Shown piece after piece: positions 6,366-7,935 of a stretch of 7,935 nt of DNA. This DNA is from a bacterium (lineage in GTDB: Bacteria > Electryoneota > RPQS01). The position numbers and the translations under genes are program-made. The notes under the pieces were generated by a model, which saw only the letters and a program-made list of their open reading frames with translations, ran no database searches and had not been told where the DNA came from. Each line of letters starts with the position of its first letter. Position 1 is the stretch's first letter. The DNA is taken from positions 1-7,935 of the forward strand of contig JAQTRJ010000083.1 of NCBI GenBank assembly GCA_028711875.1. The letters run 5' to 3'.

Positions 6366-7420
6366 GATGCGATAACAGCCGTCTGGTTTATGACTCGATT
6401 CACCGCCGCCCACGCGTCGGCGGGGTGCGTGTCCATCATGCAGCGAAAATGACGCTTCGGACAGGCCGCGCCGCCCAGCGCGCGGCAGGGTCGGCACGGC
6501 AGTTCGTGATCGAGAACTTCCGCCCGTGCGCGAAATGGATAGAAACCGAATGGCTCGACCGTCGGCCCGAAGATCGCCACCAGTCGAGCGTTCACGCCCG
6601 CCGCCAGATGCATGAGTCCCGAATCGTTGCTCACCACCGCCGCCGCCCGCTCCATCATGGCGGCGATCTCTCCGATGCCGCGATCATAGACCGCGAACGC
6701 GCCGGGAATCGCTTTGGCGATTTCCGTGACGAGCGATTCTTCGTTTCGCGAACCGACTACGCCCACGCTCATCCCGGCGGCCGCAGCGCTGCGCCCCAGT
6801 TCCATCCAGCGATCGGCCGGCCATTTTTTCGTTTCGTGACGCGCACCCGGACAAAATACGATCAGCGGACGATCCGGCGCATAGCGTTCCGCAAAGTCCG
6901 CCGCCCACTTCCGTGCGTTATCGGGAACCATCAGATCCAGTCCCCGGCCGTCATCCTGTACGCCGAGCGAGGCCGCCGCTTCGAGATATCGGACGGCAAC
7001 CGGCGTGGTCGCGCCATAGAAATCCCACTTGCAACGCACCAGAAACCAGCGCCGCACGCGATAACGCTTGGCCTTAACCCACACCATCGGAAACGTCAGG
7101 GACCGCAGAAACGCGCTGCGCGGGCTGTTCTGTAGATCAATCAGGATCGTGTAGCGACGCGATAGATCGGCGCGCAATCGCAGCAAGCCGCGCCATCCAC
7201 TTCGTCTCTGAAACGGAAGAACGCCGTCCACTCCGGGAAGCAGCCGGGCCGCGTCCGCGAATTCTTCCGCCGTCAAAAAATCCAGATGCGCGCTCGGGAA
7301 ATGCGCGCGCAACGCCCGCAGCACCGGAGCGGTCAGTAGCACGTCGCCCAGAGACGAGAAACGAATGACCAGAATCGCGGGCGGAGCCGCGGTCGCGCGG
7401 CTGCTATGGGACTCGCTCAA
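6362..7420 (-). CDS. Lipopolysaccharide heptosyltransferase (GT9, WaaF-like)
   Basis: Predicted to transfer L-glycero-D-manno-heptose from ADP-heptose to the Kdo-lipid A or heptose acceptor; 352 aa. Conserved GT9 features are IRFSSLGDVLLTAPVLRALR (residues 19-38) with catalytic-loop Asp26, the DLQNSPRS acceptor segment (95-102), CPGARHETKKWPADRW (190-205) with the phosphate-binding Lys, and the nucleotide motif SNDSGLMHLAAG with IFGPT (264-287). Near the C-terminus there are four cysteines in a CRPC...C...C arrangement (309, 312, 320, 327), seen in many WaaF-type enzymes outside the enterics. All expected residues are present. The start is TTG at 7420, with GGAG 4 nt upstream; it overlaps the ApbE-like gene by 17 nt. 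No ATG or GTG fits before the first conserved strand. Its stop overlaps waaA as GTGA. Heptosyltransferase I versus II is unresolved. Confidence 0.9.
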   Translation of the reverse strand: MSESHSSRATAAPPAILVIRFSSLGDVLLTAPVLRALRAHFPSAHLDFLTAEEFADAARLLPGVDGVLPFQRRSGWRGLLRLRADLSRRYTILIDLQNSPRSAFLRSLTFPMVWVKAKRYRVRRWFLVRCKWDFYGATTPVAVRYLEAAASLGVQDDGRGLDLMVPDNARKWAADFAERYAPDRPLIVFCPGARHETKKWPADRWMELGRSAAAAGMSVGVVGSRNEESLVTEIAKAIPGAFAVYDRGIGEIAAMMERAAAVVSNDSGLMHLAAGVNARLVAIFGPTVEPFGFYPFRARAEVLDHELPCRPCRALGGAACPKRHFRCMMDTHPADAWAAVNRVINQTAVIAS

Positions 7421-7935
7421 ACTTCTCCGCCAAAGAACCCGCGGCCGCCGCCGTCAGCGTACCGTTTTTGTTGTCAATCACCACGCTTCCGCCGACCGCG
7501 GTTCTTCCATCTTTCTGCAGCGAATCGAGGGTGCCAAAAACAAATAGCCCATACGCCAGCGCCTGAGCCGTGGTAGCGGTGGGCGCCTGCACGATTGCAC
7601 CCGCGCAGCGAGTGGCCGGACGTCCGGTTCGCGGATCGAGCAGGCTGTGATACCACGAGCCGTTTTCCGAGAAACGATTCACCCCCGCACAGGCATAGGC
7701 GATGCCGCCCACGGGCACGCGCACCGTTGCCCACGCCTTCGCCGGGTCATAGGGATCCCCGACGGTCATCTCGAATCCGCGCGGGGCCGGCGGATCGCCC
7801 ATGGTGCGACAGACACGCGGACTGGAAATCATCGCGGAACGGATGCCGCTTTCCGCCAGTTTCGCCGCCGCCTGATCGAACACCGCTCCAATAGCGATCG
7901 CGCGGACGTCAAACCGCATGCCCTTCTTCGCCAGC
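7404..7935 (-). CDS. ApbE-family protein (FAD:protein FMN transferase-like), divergent, 5'-truncated by window edge
   Basis: C-terminal part (176 codons in the window) of an ApbE-fold protein. Active members are exported FAD:protein FMN transferases that attach FMN to Thr of Rnf/Nqr-type flavoproteins. The frame is open to the window edge (LAKKG before the ATG at 7919), so that ATG is probably internal. Recognition rests on YHSLLDPRTGRPA at about 7619-7654, matching the family's H-x-x-DPRTG-x-P motif, on the preceding Gly-x-Asn-Arg-Phe strand, and on the closing LAYGLFVFG helix. Several functional positions differ from consensus: DVRAIAIGAVFD replaces DLGGIAKGYAVD, the GGD loop reads SSPRVCR, and the metal-binding ADALST-type segment reads AQALAY. 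It may therefore be catalytically inactive or have another role. It overlaps the downstream heptosyltransferase gene by 17 nt. The signal peptide region lies outside the window. Confidence 0.75.
   Translation of the reverse strand, partial: LAKKGMRFDVRAIAIGAVFDQAAAKLAESGIRSAMISSPRVCRTMGDPPAPRGFEMTVGDPYDPAKAWATVRVPVGGIAYACAGVNRFSENGSWYHSLLDPRTGRPATRCAGAIVQAPTATTAQALAYGLFVFGTLDSLQKDGRTAVGGSVVIDNKNGTLTAAAAGSLAEKFERVP
7425..7428 (-). promoter_or_regulatory. Ribosome binding site GGAG for the TTG-started heptosyltransferase
   Basis: On the - strand GGAG lies 4 nt before the TTG at 7420, inside the 3' end of the ApbE-like gene. Spacing is short but acceptable, and no other start codon is available before the conserved N-terminal beta strand. 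Confidence 0.5.

Noticed and set aside
6366..6497. 44-residue N-terminal extension of WaaA
   Set aside because: It lies inside the heptosyltransferase gene, has no WaaA-like sequence, and the GTG at 6365 forms a GTGA junction giving the normal family length.
6425..7135. Open frame on the + strand, 236 codons, opposite the WaaF-like gene
   Set aside because: His/Arg-rich shadow frame of a clear heptosyltransferase gene.

Overview
The window comes from a Gram-negative bacterium. It encodes a Kdo transferase (WaaA), three ADP-heptose-type family-9 glycosyltransferases and two family-2 glycosyltransferases, which together make up most of an LPS inner-core/outer-core biosynthesis locus. The DNA is moderately GC-rich by eye and very densely packed. 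WaaA carries sequence variants (KHDIWPN, GDARYDRV, GGGFGRGVH) that I associate with Bacteroidetes/FCB-group and other non-proteobacterial Kdo transferases rather than with the enterobacterial enzyme. My best guess is an FCB-superphylum or candidate-phylum bacterium, but this is inference from one protein.

Layout. Left half, + strand (1-3623): a four-gene run of a 5'-truncated WaaE/KdtX-like family-2 glycosyltransferase, GT9 enzyme A, GT9-like protein B, and a rhamnosyltransferase-like family-2 glycosyltransferase. Neighbouring genes overlap by 4-8 nt. Right half, - strand (read from 7935 down to 3711): a 5'-truncated ApbE-family protein, a WaaF-like heptosyltransferase, WaaA, and two ECF-type ABC ATPases. 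These overlap by 17, 4 and 8 nt, and the last pair is separated by 2 nt. The two operons converge on one strong hairpin at 3664-3692, which can terminate both. No promoter is visible; both transcripts must start outside the window.

How the genes work together. WaaA puts Kdo on lipid A, the GT9 enzymes add heptose-like sugars, and the family-2 enzymes add further core sugars, all on the cytoplasmic face of the inner membrane. The ECF-type ATPase pair and the ApbE-like protein are not obvious LPS genes, although they are translationally coupled to waaA and the heptosyltransferase.

Most interesting points: (1) the two ATPases are degenerate in a complementary way, so a heterodimer would have one impaired and one consensus ATP site; (2) the pair has no EcfT or EcfS partner in the window; (3) GT9-like protein B has lost both the catalytic-loop Asp and the phosphate-binding Lys of the family; (4) the ApbE-like protein has lost the usual flavin- and metal-site residues. 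No RNA gene, CRISPR array, insertion sequence or other mobile element was seen.
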